NCBI RefSeq assembly: GCF_042854845.1
Contig: NZ_AP031498.1
Span: 1,116,001 to 1,180,000, forward strand
DNA from: Maricurvus nonylphenolicus
GTDB taxonomy: Bacteria; Pseudomonadota; Gammaproteobacteria; Pseudomonadales; Cellvibrionaceae
Direction: 5' to 3'
DNA length: 64,000 bases
Within the stretch, counting starts at the first letter, position 1. Each line of letters opens with the position of its first letter. The position numbers and the translations under genes were made by a program. Of the stretch, positions 1 through 8,825 are shown piece by piece. The notes beneath the pieces are model-generated. The model searched no databases. It had not been told where the DNA came from and saw only the letters and a program-made list of their open reading frames with translations.

Positions 1-96
1 GCCGTTAAACGGGTAGTGCACATAACCGGATGGTGTATGGGTTACGGACCACTCGGCGAGGGCCCAGGTACCAGTGAACGGGTTAGCGTTATTCAT
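1..96 (-). CDS. Lipocalin-like domain protein (partial, cut by window edge)
   Basis: Only the first 32 residues are inside the window. Read on the minus strand it starts with ATG at 96 and continues past base 1. The visible residues include GTWALAEWSV and VHYPFNG, which resemble the start of the lipocalin-like domain found in small bacterial proteins (typically G-T-W-x-L-x-S-x, then a Y-P-F motif). A good ribosome site, GGAGAA, lies 6-12 bases upstream, inside the end of the GST gene. The ATG overlaps the GST stop codon (ATGA), so the two genes are probably translationally coupled. Function is unknown; the family is often found beside catabolic oxidoreductases. The call rests on a short stretch. 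Confidence 0.6.
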   Translation of the reverse strand, partial: MNNANPFTGTWALAEWSVTHTPSGYVHYPFNG

Positions 97-980
97 AAGC
101 GGTTCTCCTTTCGAGCGGCTGTCGCCGTTTGGGGAAAGTCAGTGGGGTTGGTATCCATCGCAAGAATACTGCGGATAGAGTTCTTGCCGATATTGGCACG
201 GAAAAAAGCGGCGAATTTTAAAACCTTAAGCGCAGGGGCTGGCTCATAAGCTAATAAACCCTGCTGGTATGATGGGCGCTGGGATATTTGTTTAAACCAG
301 CGGCGCAGGTGCGGAAATTTGGCCATCGGGAAGCACAGTAGTTCCAGGCGATGGATATTGACTGCCCAGGTGGTATCGGCGATCCCGAAGTCACCACCCG
401 ATAACCAGGGCTGTTTGCTTAAAATATTTTCCAATCGCGTTAAGGCCTGCTGCATCTGCCAGACGGCGGCGCGAATAGTGCTCACCGGTAAACCCTCGGC
501 AGAAGAAAAGCTTTTGTGAAATTGATAAAGCTCGCGGTTCTTTAATTTTTTATTCAGCGTTTCCAGTTGTTCGGCATTCTTTTTTGCCATGGGCTTGAAC
601 AGATACTGGAAAGAAAGAATTTTAAAATCTGTTTGTCGCGCATCGCTAAGGGCAATAACCGCATTTTCTGTTTCCAGATCTTCAGCCGCTTGCGGACGGG
701 TATCGGAAAGTTGTTTTAAATACTTCAGAATATCACTGGATTCAATCAGTACTTGTCCATCGTGTACCAGTGTCGGCACCACCGCATTGGGGTTAATGCC
801 TTGATACCACTCGGTGAGGTTTTCTTCCTTGGGGATATCGACAATATGACTGGTCCAGGGAATATCACGCTCGTTTAAGAAGATACGTACCCGCTGCGAG
901 CAGTAGCTCATGCCGTAGTGAAACAAATGGAAGCCTTGCCATTCGGTGACTTCCTTCGTGGTGGGGGTAACAAAGGGCAT
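93..980 (-). CDS. Glutathione S-transferase family protein
   Basis: 295 residues. An N-terminal thioredoxin-like domain (about 16-90) carries SYCSQRVR at 25-32, the cis-proline in VVPT (Pro69) and the glutathione-contact motif ESSDI at 80-84. An all-helical C-terminal domain follows to about 260. It lies downstream of a VOC ring-cleavage-type dioxygenase and an FAH-family hydrolase on the same strand, so a likely job is glutathione-dependent isomerisation of a ring-cleavage product, as maleylpyruvate or maleylacetoacetate isomerases do. That role is inferred from neighbours, not from active-site proof. It is longer than a typical GST (about 210), with a tail of roughly 30 residues after the helical domain. 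A related GST lies at 37753-38556, also beside an FAH gene. Confidence 0.88.
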   Translation of the reverse strand: MPFVTPTTKEVTEWQGFHLFHYGMSYCSQRVRIFLNERDIPWTSHIVDIPKEENLTEWYQGINPNAVVPTLVHDGQVLIESSDILKYLKQLSDTRPQAAEDLETENAVIALSDARQTDFKILSFQYLFKPMAKKNAEQLETLNKKLKNRELYQFHKSFSSAEGLPVSTIRAAVWQMQQALTRLENILSKQPWLSGGDFGIADTTWAVNIHRLELLCFPMAKFPHLRRWFKQISQRPSYQQGLLAYEPAPALKVLKFAAFFRANIGKNSIRSILAMDTNPTDFPQTATAARKENRL

Positions 981-1087
981 GGCGTTCTCCTGTATGTGAT
1001 CTCATAAAAAAACAGGTGCCGAAAACATACCTGACACCTGTGCAGAGAGAGAAGGGGTTATATAGAACTCAACCCGAATAGACACTG

Positions 1088-1120
1088 CCATTCCCGCTTT
1101 CGTGGGAATGGGGATTTTTT
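1088..1120 (+). repeat. Dispersed ATTCCC-N8-GGGAAT palindrome with T-run
   Basis: CCATTCCCGC / TTTC / GTGGGAATGG forms a hairpin at 1088-1111, followed by GGATTTTTT. It lies between the FAH and GST genes. The same palindrome type recurs at 4281-4306, 55546-55565, 55682-55701 and 55791-55810, always between genes. The T-run suits termination on the plus strand, which is opposite to the flanking genes. Confidence 0.75.
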
Positions 1121-1152
1121 CAGGGCAAGCGCTACTAAAAATAATGGTGTGA

Positions 1153-2139
1153 TCAAGCACCCTGCTTAATCAGATTTTCCTGTGTACCTAAATTAACCTT
1201 GCCGTCCTGGCTACGAATAGAGGTTGTCAGCTTATCGCCCGGTTGCAGGTAGCGACCATTACGCTTTTGACCTTTAACAAACAGATTCCATTTCTTTGAC
1301 TCAGGCAACAGGGACAGTATCTTCACTAAAAACGCCGGTGGAATTTGCATCGCACAACCGTGAGGAGTGCCGGTTAATACCAGATCGCCCACACTTAAGT
1401 CACTGACTTGAGTAAATTCACTTAAGGATTCGGCTGGTTTAAAAACCAGGTTGGCGGTGGAGTCCTGCTGGCGTACTTGGCCGTTAACACGTAGTTCCAG
1501 TTGCAAGCCGTGTAAGTAGTGCATATCTTCTTTTTCCAGCAGGCACAGCACCGGGCCGGTAGGGCAGAAACTGCGATAACTTTTGCCTTTAAAGAACTGC
1601 ATTTGTGGTACTTGAATATCACGTGCCGATACATCGTTACCAATCACAATACCGGCGACTACGTCGTGAATATTGTCATCGGTAATTTTCAGCTCAGTAT
1701 TGGTGTCTTTACCGATTACCAGGCCCAATTCTACTTCGTAGTCGAGTAGTTGTACGTGCTTGGGGCGGGTAATGTCACTGCTGCCGGCACAGACACTGGC
1801 AGAAGATTTGTTAAAAAACATGTTGAACGCTTTATCGTCCGGGTTCATACCCGACTCAATCATATGCTGGCGATAATTAGCGCCCTGGCACAAAACACGG
1901 CAAGGCGTGGTTACCGGGCTTAATAGCGTTAGCTCGCTTAACGGCAGGCTATTATTTAACGCTTTGTTTTGTGCCTGTTGTAAAACGGCGTAGGCTTGCT
2001 CGCGCCCTTGGGCAATAAACTCTGCAGTAGAGGCAAAGCTTCCCTCAATAGGGAAAACCTGATTGTCTATCAATACGCCCCAATCGCCGCTGTTGGTTTG
2101 CGAAGCGTCTTTAGAGTAGTGAACAACGTGACAAATCAT
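1153..2139 (-). CDS. Fumarylacetoacetate hydrolase (FAH) family protein
   Basis: 328 residues. The FAH fold metal site is visible: DYEVELG gives Glu135 and Glu137, and GNDVSARD gives Asp169. Members hydrolyse or decarboxylate beta-diketo acids, or hydrate 2-oxo-enoates, using Mg2+ or Mn2+ in the cytoplasm. The gene is 53 bases downstream of the VOC dioxygenase and upstream of the GST on the same strand. The order dioxygenase, hydrolase, GST fits ring cleavage followed by isomerisation and C-C bond hydrolysis, as in gentisate or homogentisate breakdown. The true substrate cannot be told from sequence. The ATG at 2139 is the only reasonable start. Confidence 0.9.
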   Translation of the reverse strand: MICHVVHYSKDASQTNSGDWGVLIDNQVFPIEGSFASTAEFIAQGREQAYAVLQQAQNKALNNSLPLSELTLLSPVTTPCRVLCQGANYRQHMIESGMNPDDKAFNMFFNKSSASVCAGSSDITRPKHVQLLDYEVELGLVIGKDTNTELKITDDNIHDVVAGIVIGNDVSARDIQVPQMQFFKGKSYRSFCPTGPVLCLLEKEDMHYLHGLQLELRVNGQVRQQDSTANLVFKPAESLSEFTQVSDLSVGDLVLTGTPHGCAMQIPPAFLVKILSLLPESKKWNLFVKGQKRNGRYLQPGDKLTTSIRSQDGKVNLGTQENLIKQGA

Positions 2140-2192
2140 AATAGCCTCGTAGTATTAGTTGTGGTTAAAGGTAGAAGATGAAGGACGACGGA

Positions 2193-3302
2193 TTAACCCA
2201 TCGCTTTGCCGAGTTTTTTTATACGCTTCATCGTTAAATCGTCTTTACTGAACAGGCGCTTGATCACTATCTTGATCAATTTCCAGGGATGGTTCAGGCC
2301 GGCAAAGTCATTGCTGATATCCGGGCCCCACTGGTGTAAAGACTGTTTGTGGAATGGGTGATAGCCAGTGGGCACTTTGGCATCAAACAAATCGCCGTCA
2401 GCGTAGTGCTCAAATAAATCACCTTCCTGGTCACGCCAGTAATCAAAAATCTGACTGCCTAAAATATGGCGGCCCATGCCCCAGGAGTGTTTGTACTGCT
2501 TGCGTTTCTCAAGCCAGTCTTTAGCCATGGCCACCTCTTCCATGGAATCCACTTCGAAAGCTGTGTGTACATGGCCTAACTCTGGTGACAGTGCCAAGGC
2601 AATAGTGTGGTGATCGGTTGGGGTGTCGCCACAGTCGCAACGCAGGAAGGCAGAGCTGGGAATTTCTTCATCATTCATGAATTGGAAATCAGAGGTGATC
2701 ATGCCCAGCGTGTTTTGGAACCACTCAATGGATTCTTTTACGTTGGTGATGCTGTACACACTATGCCCCAGTTTGTGTACCAGCACTGGTGCTATGTCTT
2801 TGCGAATACAATCGTTAATACGTTCTTTGCTGTCGGAATAGTTCCAGGGATCACTTTCTTTACGGTTGATGGTCGGCAGTGAGTTCAAACCGCAGTTAAT
2901 TTCCAGCGGGAAACCATCAGGGGTGGTGATGGTAATAAACTTGCCGCCCAGCACAGAGTCCTGGGTTTTTGGCGTTTGTTTGAAATGTTTCGCCAGTTTA
3001 TTCAGCTCGGCCTCTTCGGCATAAAAGCCCAGGCGGGCAAAGGCGGCACTGCCGCGCTCAATCACCAGCGCGTGGTGGCTGTTGCTGCGGCCGCGCATAT
3101 AGACCTTGTCGCCGCTCTTCTGGGTTACCAGTAGGCCAAAATCTTCAAAAAACTTGGTCGCTGAATCCAAATCCGGGCGCTGTACCACCGCATAGGCCAG
3201 ACCAGTAACCTTACTGATAGGGTTGGGGCTGCGCTCCTGTACGTTACAGTTGGCTTTAAAAGCCGCTTGCTGAATATCAGTGATCTCGGAAATGGCGTTC
3301 AT
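2193..3302 (-). CDS. VOC family / type I extradiol dioxygenase-like protein
   Basis: 369 residues with two vicinal-oxygen-chelate modules (about 33-145 and 175-305). The C-terminal module holds a plausible iron triad: His180 in KLGHSV, His244 or His246 in GHVHTAFEV, and Glu298 in LFEHYAD. The spacings (about 64 and 54) are close to those of BphC-type enzymes (His146, His210, Glu260). It probably opens a dihydroxylated aromatic or steroid-like ring with O2. It heads the leftward gene set VOC, FAH, GST, lipocalin-like. It has about 60 residues beyond the final VOC module. The first gene of the putative operon, it is divergent from a TetR gene across 307 bases. Confidence 0.87.
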   Translation of the reverse strand: MNAISEITDIQQAAFKANCNVQERSPNPISKVTGLAYAVVQRPDLDSATKFFEDFGLLVTQKSGDKVYMRGRSNSHHALVIERGSAAFARLGFYAEEAELNKLAKHFKQTPKTQDSVLGGKFITITTPDGFPLEINCGLNSLPTINRKESDPWNYSDSKERINDCIRKDIAPVLVHKLGHSVYSITNVKESIEWFQNTLGMITSDFQFMNDEEIPSSAFLRCDCGDTPTDHHTIALALSPELGHVHTAFEVDSMEEVAMAKDWLEKRKQYKHSWGMGRHILGSQIFDYWRDQEGDLFEHYADGDLFDAKVPTGYHPFHKQSLHQWGPDISNDFAGLNHPWKLIKIVIKRLFSKDDLTMKRIKKLGKAMG

Positions 3303-3609
3303 GGTTAAACTCTCTTTGGCGTTTTGAGTAGTTTATTGGATTTGGGATCAAAAGTGAATGGGGTTCAGTTAAGAATTGTTGGGCAAGTTTTATTCTTGTA
3401 ACTCTTTGATATTTAGGGAGAAATTGTATTTGGAGGGGCGTTGGTTTGGCTTGTTACAGCGTTTTTGGCTAAAAAATCATCGAATTCTGGCTTGTCATAG
3501 TTGAGCGCTATTCAGGTGTGAATAGTGGGGTGAAAGTGGTAAAGTAACGCCAACTTATTGAAATTAAAGTAAAAGTGCCGAGCAAGCCGGTACACAAAGG
3601 TAATGGTTA
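3303..3609. promoter_or_regulatory. Divergent intergenic region with palindrome at 3508-3525
   Basis: This 307-base gap lies between the VOC gene (leftward) and the TetR gene (rightward) and must hold both promoters. A perfect 7-bp inverted repeat, CTATTCA-GGTG-TGAATAG, sits at 3508-3525, about 85 bases before the TetR start. Its size fits a TetR-family operator, so control of both genes by the neighbouring TetR is a reasonable inference. I do not see a clear consensus promoter. Confidence 0.5.
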
Positions 3610-4251
3610 ATGGCTGAAGCAGAGAAAAAAGTAGACCGCGGTGCACGCCGCAAGGCGAGAACCCGTAAGAAATTGCTGGATGCCGCCAGCGACCTGAGTC
3701 GGGAAAAAGATCTGGAAGATATCAGTATTGTCGATATTACCGAGGCTGCTGATGTAGGGCTGGGTACTTTCTACAACCACTTTGAATCCAAAAATGATCT
3801 GCTCAAAGCGCTGGCCGATGACTACCTGGTAGCCCACGTGGCAGAGTTAACCGGTTTGATCGAAGGTCTGGAAGATCCTGCCGAAATTTTCCTGGTGTCC
3901 TACCGCTTTACTGTGAGCTGTGCCTGTGATGCCCGCGGCTGGCATATTATGCGTCAAATGCCTCACAGTTATATTCGTGATCGTTTGGAAGCTCGCAGTG
4001 TCGCCGATGTCAAAATGGGACTGGAGCAGGGGCGCTTCCATATTGCCAACCCAGACTGCCTGGGTAAATTCTTAAACTGTTCAGTCGTGGGCATCATGTC
4101 CGGTCTGGCCGATGGTGATATTAACCTGCAGCAGGCCAAAGATTACGGTGGTTACTTCCTGAAGTTACTCGGTATGAGTGATGAGGATGTGCAGGCTTTG
4201 TTGGATAAAGATCTACCAGAAGCTGAAGTGGAATGCTTAAGCAACGCGTAA
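3610..4251 (+). CDS. TetR/AcrR family transcriptional regulator
   Basis: 213 residues. The N-terminal DNA-binding domain (about 14-62) has the TetR helix-turn-helix, seen as SIVDITEAADVGLGTFYNHF followed by ESKNDLL. The remainder is a helical ligand-binding and dimer domain with no family-specific motif I recognise. It is divergent from the VOC-FAH-GST operon and probably represses it until an aromatic substrate or intermediate binds. An ATG at 3603 is out of frame, so 3610 is the start. A 7-bp palindrome at 3508-3525 is a candidate operator. Confidence 0.92.
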   Translation: MAEAEKKVDRGARRKARTRKKLLDAASDLSREKDLEDISIVDITEAADVGLGTFYNHFESKNDLLKALADDYLVAHVAELTGLIEGLEDPAEIFLVSYRFTVSCACDARGWHIMRQMPHSYIRDRLEARSVADVKMGLEQGRFHIANPDCLGKFLNCSVVGIMSGLADGDINLQQAKDYGGYFLKLLGMSDEDVQALLDKDLPEAEVECLSNA

Positions 4252-4280
4252 GAATTTTTAAATTCATATTAAGCTGATTC

Positions 4281-4306
4281 GCCATCCCCGTTTTCACGGG
4301 GATGGC
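4281..4306. repeat. Dispersed palindrome, copy between convergent genes
   Basis: GCCATCCCCGT-TTTC-ACGGGGATGGC is a perfect 11-bp stem with a 4-base loop. It sits between the ends of the convergent TetR (4251) and MDR reductase (4341) genes and could act as a two-way terminator. It belongs to the family listed at 1088-1120, with CCCC in place of TCCC. Confidence 0.75.
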
Positions 4307-4340
4307 ATTCGGGAAGTGTATGGCTCCGCAGTTTACTTCC

Positions 4341-5345
4341 TTAAAGCTTAATCAACTGCTTGCCAGTATTTAACCCCTCATACAACTCAGTCACCGCCCG
4401 CGGTGCATTCTCCAGCCCCTGGGTAATCGTCTCGCGATAATTCAGCTTGCCTTCCTGGTACCACTGGGCCAACTGCTGCAATGCCGCCGGTGCATCGGCA
4501 AAATGATCCAGCAAAACAAAACCCATCACCGTTAAACGCTTGGTTAAAATATAGCGATCACGACGCGGCCCTGTTGGTACTGGCTCCCAACTATCAATGG
4601 CTGCCGTACCCACCTGAACTACACGGGCATTAAAGCCAAGGGTTGGATAAACCGCATCGGCAATACCGCCAGAGGTGTTATCAAAAAACACACTAACACC
4701 CATAGGTGCAATTTCTTTAATGGCTGCTTCCAAATCACCGCAGGTTTTGTAGTTAATGGCGTGGTCGTAACCAAACTCGTTTAAGCACATCTCCACCTTT
4801 TCATCACTGCCGGTTAAACCGATCACGGTGCAACCCTTCAGCTTGGCAATCTGCCCGGCAATACTGCCCACGCCACCGGCGGCGGTAGAAATCAATACCG
4901 TATCACCTTCCTGAATCTGCGCTTTCAAATTCAGTACCTGGTAGGCGGTTAAACCATTGGGGCCCAGTGCACCCAGAGCGGTAGAAATGGGAGCCAGGGA
5001 TGCATCTACTTTACGCATAAACGGATTTACATCAGTTACACAATATTCCTGCCAGCCAAACAGGCCATAGACACAATCGCCTTTTGCATAATCCGGGTGT
5101 TGGGATTCCAGTACTTCGGCCACGGCCACCGAGCGCATCACCTCACCAATTTGCACCGGTGGCAGGTAGTTTTCCTCCAGTGATACCCAGCCGCGCATCG
5201 CCGGGTCAATCGATAGATAACAGCTCTTCACCGCGATCTGACCTTCACCGGGTGTTAGGTCTATGTCCGTGGTTTGAGCTGAAAAATGCTGGGGGCCGGG
5301 GATGCCATCGGGGCGTTCGGATAATACAAGTTGGTTGTTCTGCAT
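4341..5345 (-). CDS. NADP-dependent MDR oxidoreductase (PTGR / leukotriene B4 12-hydroxydehydrogenase type)
   Basis: 334 residues, the usual length of this zinc-free branch of the medium-chain dehydrogenase family. The N-terminal GroES-like half contains CYLSIDPAMRGWV, typical of prostaglandin reductase-like enzymes. The Rossmann half has the nucleotide motif AAGGVGSIAGQIAK (about 155-168). No zinc-ligand cysteines or histidines of classical alcohol dehydrogenases are evident. Members reduce the C=C bond of alpha,beta-unsaturated ketones or aldehydes with NADPH. It is divergent from TonB receptor 1 (218-base gap), suggesting a link to metabolism of an imported compound. Confidence 0.9.
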   Translation of the reverse strand: MQNNQLVLSERPDGIPGPQHFSAQTTDIDLTPGEGQIAVKSCYLSIDPAMRGWVSLEENYLPPVQIGEVMRSVAVAEVLESQHPDYAKGDCVYGLFGWQEYCVTDVNPFMRKVDASLAPISTALGALGPNGLTAYQVLNLKAQIQEGDTVLISTAAGGVGSIAGQIAKLKGCTVIGLTGSDEKVEMCLNEFGYDHAINYKTCGDLEAAIKEIAPMGVSVFFDNTSGGIADAVYPTLGFNARVVQVGTAAIDSWEPVPTGPRRDRYILTKRLTVMGFVLLDHFADAPAALQQLAQWYQEGKLNYRETITQGLENAPRAVTELYEGLNTGKQLIKL

Positions 5346-5563
5346 TACTAAGTACCTGTTTCTATTGGGTTTTTCTAAATCCCTGAGATGTAGTTCGGGC
5401 GCTAATTCCTGTTTGTTATCCTAATCATAGTTGTTTATATCTTCAAGAGTGAATATAGTTCAGTTTGTGTTTGGGAGTTTGAAGAGCCTCCCCGACACCG
5501 CTTGGCCATCAATCCCTGGTGTAGGAGGTCAGGTGCAGAAGACTATAAAAACAGGAGAGATCA

Positions 5564-7900
5564 ATGAGATTCGTGAACCCCAAAAAAGCATTGGTGGCAG
5601 CTGTTGCCGCCGCAGTTAGCGGCCCGCAGTTAGCAGCGGCAGAAACCTTTGTCCTGGAAGAGCTGGTGGTTACCGCACAGAAACGAGAGCAAAACCTACA
5701 GGATGTCCCTGTATCCGTTAACGTGGTGGGTGGAGAGGCCATCAGCGAAGGCGGTATTGGTAACTTAGAGGAAATGTCGGCACTGGTGCCCAACCTGTCG
5801 ATCAACCAAAGCCCACAAAACCTCAGCATTTATGTGCGCGGTTTGGGCTCTGGTGATAACCAGGGCTTTGAGCAATCCGTTGGGCTGTTTATCGACGGCG
5901 TTTATGCCGGCCGTTCCAAACAGTTCCAGGCCCCGTTTATGGATGTGGCCAGTGTGGAAGTATTGCGCGGGCCGCAGGGAACCTTGTTTGGTAAAAACAC
6001 CATCGCTGGTGCCATGACGGTAAACACTGCCAAGCCTACCGATGATGTCGAAATGTTGCTGAAAACCTCTTACGAGCCACGCTATAACAGTTACGATGTG
6101 GAAGGCGTCATTTCCGGCCCCATTACCGATACCTTAAAAGGCCGTTTAGCGGTCAGCCAATCGGAAACCGGCGGCTACCTGAAAAACACCAACGCCGCGA
6201 TTGATGACGACGAGCCAGAAGAACAAAACGCTGTTGTGCGCGGTACCCTGGTGTGGGATGCCAGCGACGATCTGGAAGTTATCGCCAAATACGAGTGGGG
6301 CCACAGTGAGTCCACCGGCCGCGGCTACCGTATGGATGGCGTCGGTGTATGGGGCACTGCGCTGCAAGCTGCCGATCCTAACTGGGACCCGAATGACGAA
6401 AGTGAACGTACCACCAACACCGAAGAAGAAGCCGATACCAACAGCGACAGCTTCACCCTAACCATGAATTACGCCCTGGGTGAGTATGAGCTGACGTCCA
6501 TTACCGGTTACTCCGAATTTAATTATGATGAAGTTGTTGATGGTGATTCCACATCACTGGATGCCCTGCGTATGCCACAAAGTCAGGAGTTTGATCAGTG
6601 GAGTCAGGAGTTACGTTTAACCTCCCCGCTGGGTGGTGACATAGACTTTATCGCCGGCTTGTATTTCCAAACCTCCGACTTTAACTTGCATCGCCGTATT
6701 GATACTCGCTTGGCTGAGTATGCTTTTGTCGATGCGCAGTTAGTTTTTGTGCCAGAAGCTGGTGCCTATTCCGATTACGAGCAGGAATCTGAAACCTACG
6801 CCGCCTTTGGTTCGGTAACCTGGCATGCTACCGAGCAATTACACCTCACCGGTGGATTGCGTTACACCATTGAAGAAAAAGACGCGAAGCGCAATATGGT
6901 GTTCACCGGTTACGACACCTACAGCGCTCTGGCCGATGTGTATGACCCGGCCGCACCTGCAGGCCCATTCCCCGCTAACGAATACGGCCGCGCCGTAGGC
7001 GGTATGCAGTTGCTGGGTGTGTACGAACACGACGTAGAAGGTGATCGCCGCGCGGAAAATGTCTCGCCATCCTTAAAAGTACAATACGACTTAAGTGACG
7101 ACGTTATGTTGTATGCCAGCATCAGCAAAGCGTTTAAATCCGGTGGTTACAATGCCATTGGTAACCAGGGCGATGACCCGGGTGAATACGGTTTAAGTCC
7201 CAACCAATTCGATTTCGATGAAGAAGAGGCGCTGGCCTTCGAGCTGGGCGGAAAAACCGTACTCATGGATGGTGCCGCACAATTAAACTTCGCCTTGTTC
7301 CGCACCGAATACACCGACCTGCAGGTGAGTAACTTCCAGGGCGATACCTTTATTGTGGGTAACGCCGCTGAAGCTATCAGCCAGGGCCTGGAGGTCGACG
7401 GTACCATGCGTTTAAGTGAAACCCTGTTCCTTAATGCATCGTTCGCTTATCTGGATGCCCATTACAGCAAGTATGAAGATGCAAGCTGTACTGCTGGCCA
7501 GTTGGCTGCCACCGCTATTGGCCAAGTGTGTTCACAGGATTTAACCGATAAGGATCTGGCTAACGCGCCAGAGTGGTCCGGTAATATTGGTTTGGATCAG
7601 GAATTTATCCTGTCCGATAACCTGCTGTTACGTACCCACGTTGATGTGGCTTACACCGGCGAGCAATACCTGTCCAGTGACCTGGATGATAACTCCAAGG
7701 AAGATTCCCATATAACCGCCAACGCCCGCGTAGCCCTAAGCGATGCCGATGGCTCCTGGGAAGTGGCCCTGGTGGGTAAAAACCTCACCGATGAGGAAAT
7801 CCGTACCTGGTCTAACGATCCATTACTGTTGACCGGCGCGCACTTCTCTTACTACGCGCCACCGCGTACCGTGGCGGTGCAGTTTAACTTGAAGTATTGA
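5564..7900 (+). CDS. TonB-dependent receptor 1
   Basis: 778 residues. A signal peptide (about 1-25, ending near QLAAA) is followed by the TonB-box-like start LEELVVTAQKREQNLQDVP and the plug domain (to about 165, with the motif VEVLRGPQGTLFGKN). A 22-strand beta-barrel then runs to the C terminus, ending VAVQFNLKY. It imports a substrate across the outer membrane using TonB energy. This branch, with VTAQKR and QDVP, is common in Sphingomonas and marine gammaproteobacteria and is usually linked to carbon compounds rather than only to iron; the ligand is unknown here. RBS GGAGAG lies 6 bases before the ATG. A strong terminator follows at 7947-7971. Confidence 0.95.
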   Translation: MRFVNPKKALVAAVAAAVSGPQLAAAETFVLEELVVTAQKREQNLQDVPVSVNVVGGEAISEGGIGNLEEMSALVPNLSINQSPQNLSIYVRGLGSGDNQGFEQSVGLFIDGVYAGRSKQFQAPFMDVASVEVLRGPQGTLFGKNTIAGAMTVNTAKPTDDVEMLLKTSYEPRYNSYDVEGVISGPITDTLKGRLAVSQSETGGYLKNTNAAIDDDEPEEQNAVVRGTLVWDASDDLEVIAKYEWGHSESTGRGYRMDGVGVWGTALQAADPNWDPNDESERTTNTEEEADTNSDSFTLTMNYALGEYELTSITGYSEFNYDEVVDGDSTSLDALRMPQSQEFDQWSQELRLTSPLGGDIDFIAGLYFQTSDFNLHRRIDTRLAEYAFVDAQLVFVPEAGAYSDYEQESETYAAFGSVTWHATEQLHLTGGLRYTIEEKDAKRNMVFTGYDTYSALADVYDPAAPAGPFPANEYGRAVGGMQLLGVYEHDVEGDRRAENVSPSLKVQYDLSDDVMLYASISKAFKSGGYNAIGNQGDDPGEYGLSPNQFDFDEEEALAFELGGKTVLMDGAAQLNFALFRTEYTDLQVSNFQGDTFIVGNAAEAISQGLEVDGTMRLSETLFLNASFAYLDAHYSKYEDASCTAGQLAATAIGQVCSQDLTDKDLANAPEWSGNIGLDQEFILSDNLLLRTHVDVAYTGEQYLSSDLDDNSKEDSHITANARVALSDADGSWEVALVGKNLTDEEIRTWSNDPLLLTGAHFSYYAPPRTVAVQFNLKY

Positions 7901-7946
7901 TGGGGAAGCTCGCCCTTTGGCGAGCGGCTTATCGATAAGGTGATTT

Positions 7947-7971
7947 AGGCGGAGCTTGCTCCGCCTTTTTT
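7947..7971 (+). terminator. Rho-independent terminator after TonB receptor 1
   Basis: AGGCGGAGC-TT-GCTCCGCCT forms a 9-bp stem, followed by a T-run ending at 7971. It lies 46 bases after the receptor stop codon. Confidence 0.9.
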
Positions 7972-8104
7972 GTGTCTGTTATTTATTCCTCAGCCAGCTT
8001 GTCTAAGGTGCCAATATTATCGATAGGTGTGGATAAGTTTGAAATCAATAATCCGTAGGTATGGTATTAGAATGTAAATTGGCCCTTTAGTGTTGTGTAT
8101 AAGT

Positions 8105-8352
8105 CCCGGAGATAAGCGCCTGGAGGCGCTTATCTCCGGGGCAGTGACGTGCTACAAAAATAACTGATTGAATTATAAGAAGTTTTAAAAATAGAAGTCG
8201 CTGTGGATAAGCTTAGATAAGCGCCTCGAGGCACCTTTGTCAAAATAGATAATTGGTGATATTACCTAACCTGTTGATTTTAAATATGATTTATTGAATA
8301 GTTGGGAGATTATAGAAAAGGATATACGGCTGGAGATAAGCGCCTCGAGGCG
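8105..8352. repeat. Three spaced palindromic repeats ahead of the cassette array
   Basis: The 481-base gap 7901-8381 has no gene. It holds three copies of AGATAAGCGCCTSGAGGC at 8110-8127, 8215-8232 and 8334-8351, at spacings of 105 and 119 bases. The first extends to a perfect 16-bp inverted repeat, CCCGGAGATAAGCGCC at 8105-8120 and its complement at 8125-8140, with loop TGGA. The third contains the 12-bp palindrome CGCCTCGAGGCG (8341-8352). All three lie between the terminator of TonB receptor 1 and the left edge of the integron cassettes. They could be attI-related, remnants of ORF-less cassettes, or protein-binding sites; sequence alone does not decide. Confidence 0.8.
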
Positions 8353-8364
8353 TATATTAAAGCT

Positions 8365-8371
8365 GTTATGC
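8365..8371 (+). other. Left crossover site of the cassette array (attI or attC R' end)
   Basis: GTTATGC at 8365-8371 is the exact complement of the R'' box GCATAAC at 8729-8735, so it marks the start of cassette 1. I cannot find a convincing full attC to its left. A possible ACCTAAC box at 8264-8270 has no matching arm. It may be an attI relic. Confidence 0.6.
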
Positions 8372-8381
8372 GTGAGTACTA

Positions 8382-8726
8382 ATGAATAGCATAATTGAAT
8401 CCACGGATAAGGATTTCATTGAGTACATGAATTCTGCCTTGAGACGTTACGGGGCTGAAACTCATGTTCTAACTTCGGGTTATGATCCACAGGGAAGGGA
8501 GGTGTTTGCGGTAGTACACCCTCTTGGGTCTAGTCAGTATATTAGGCATTTAGTTCATACGGATACGGATTTTATTAATGATTTATTTCCGCCGTATGCT
8601 CAAAGGCTAAGAGAAATAAGAAATACTAATACCTTAAGAATCGCAAAGGCATTAACATCACCGCTTATGATTAAAATCTCGGCAATAGCCTTGGTGGTAT
8701 TGGTTTTGGGGTTCTATTTTGGCTGA
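8382..8726 (+). CDS. Cassette 1: small protein with C-terminal membrane anchor
   Basis: 114 residues, family not recognised. The first 90 residues are soluble and charged. The C terminus (about 96-113, KISAIALVVLVLGFYFG) is one hydrophobic segment, so it is probably a tail-anchored inner-membrane protein facing the cytoplasm. The ATG follows the cassette crossover site by 11 bases, with GTGAG as a weak ribosome site. Being the first cassette, it would be the one nearest any array promoter in the 8000-8360 gap. The stop codon is next to the R'' box of attC1. Confidence 0.75.
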   Translation: MNSIIESTDKDFIEYMNSALRRYGAETHVLTSGYDPQGREVFAVVHPLGSSQYIRHLVHTDTDFINDLFPPYAQRLREIRNTNTLRIAKALTSPLMIKISAIALVVLVLGFYFG

Positions 8727-8728
8727 GC

Positions 8729-8819
8729 GCATAACAAGTTACTGTAATTCGTTCCGGCCCAAAAGACGGGCCTCCACCGGACGCACAAAAAGCGTGCGCC
8801 GTTAAGTAAGGCGTTATGC
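8729..8819 (+). other. attC site 1
   Basis: R'' GCATAAC (8729-8735) and R' GTTATGC (8813-8819) are exact complements. Inside are the arms GTCCGGT/ACCGGAC-like sequence and a CGCAC...GTGCG hairpin. The length of 91 bases is normal for attC. Confidence 0.88.
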
Positions 8820-8825
8820 ACTTCT

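Noticed and set aside
8264..8371. An additional attC to the left of cassette 1 using ACCTAAC at 8264
   Set aside because: The arms do not pair and R'' does not match any R' to the left; only the right box is convincing.
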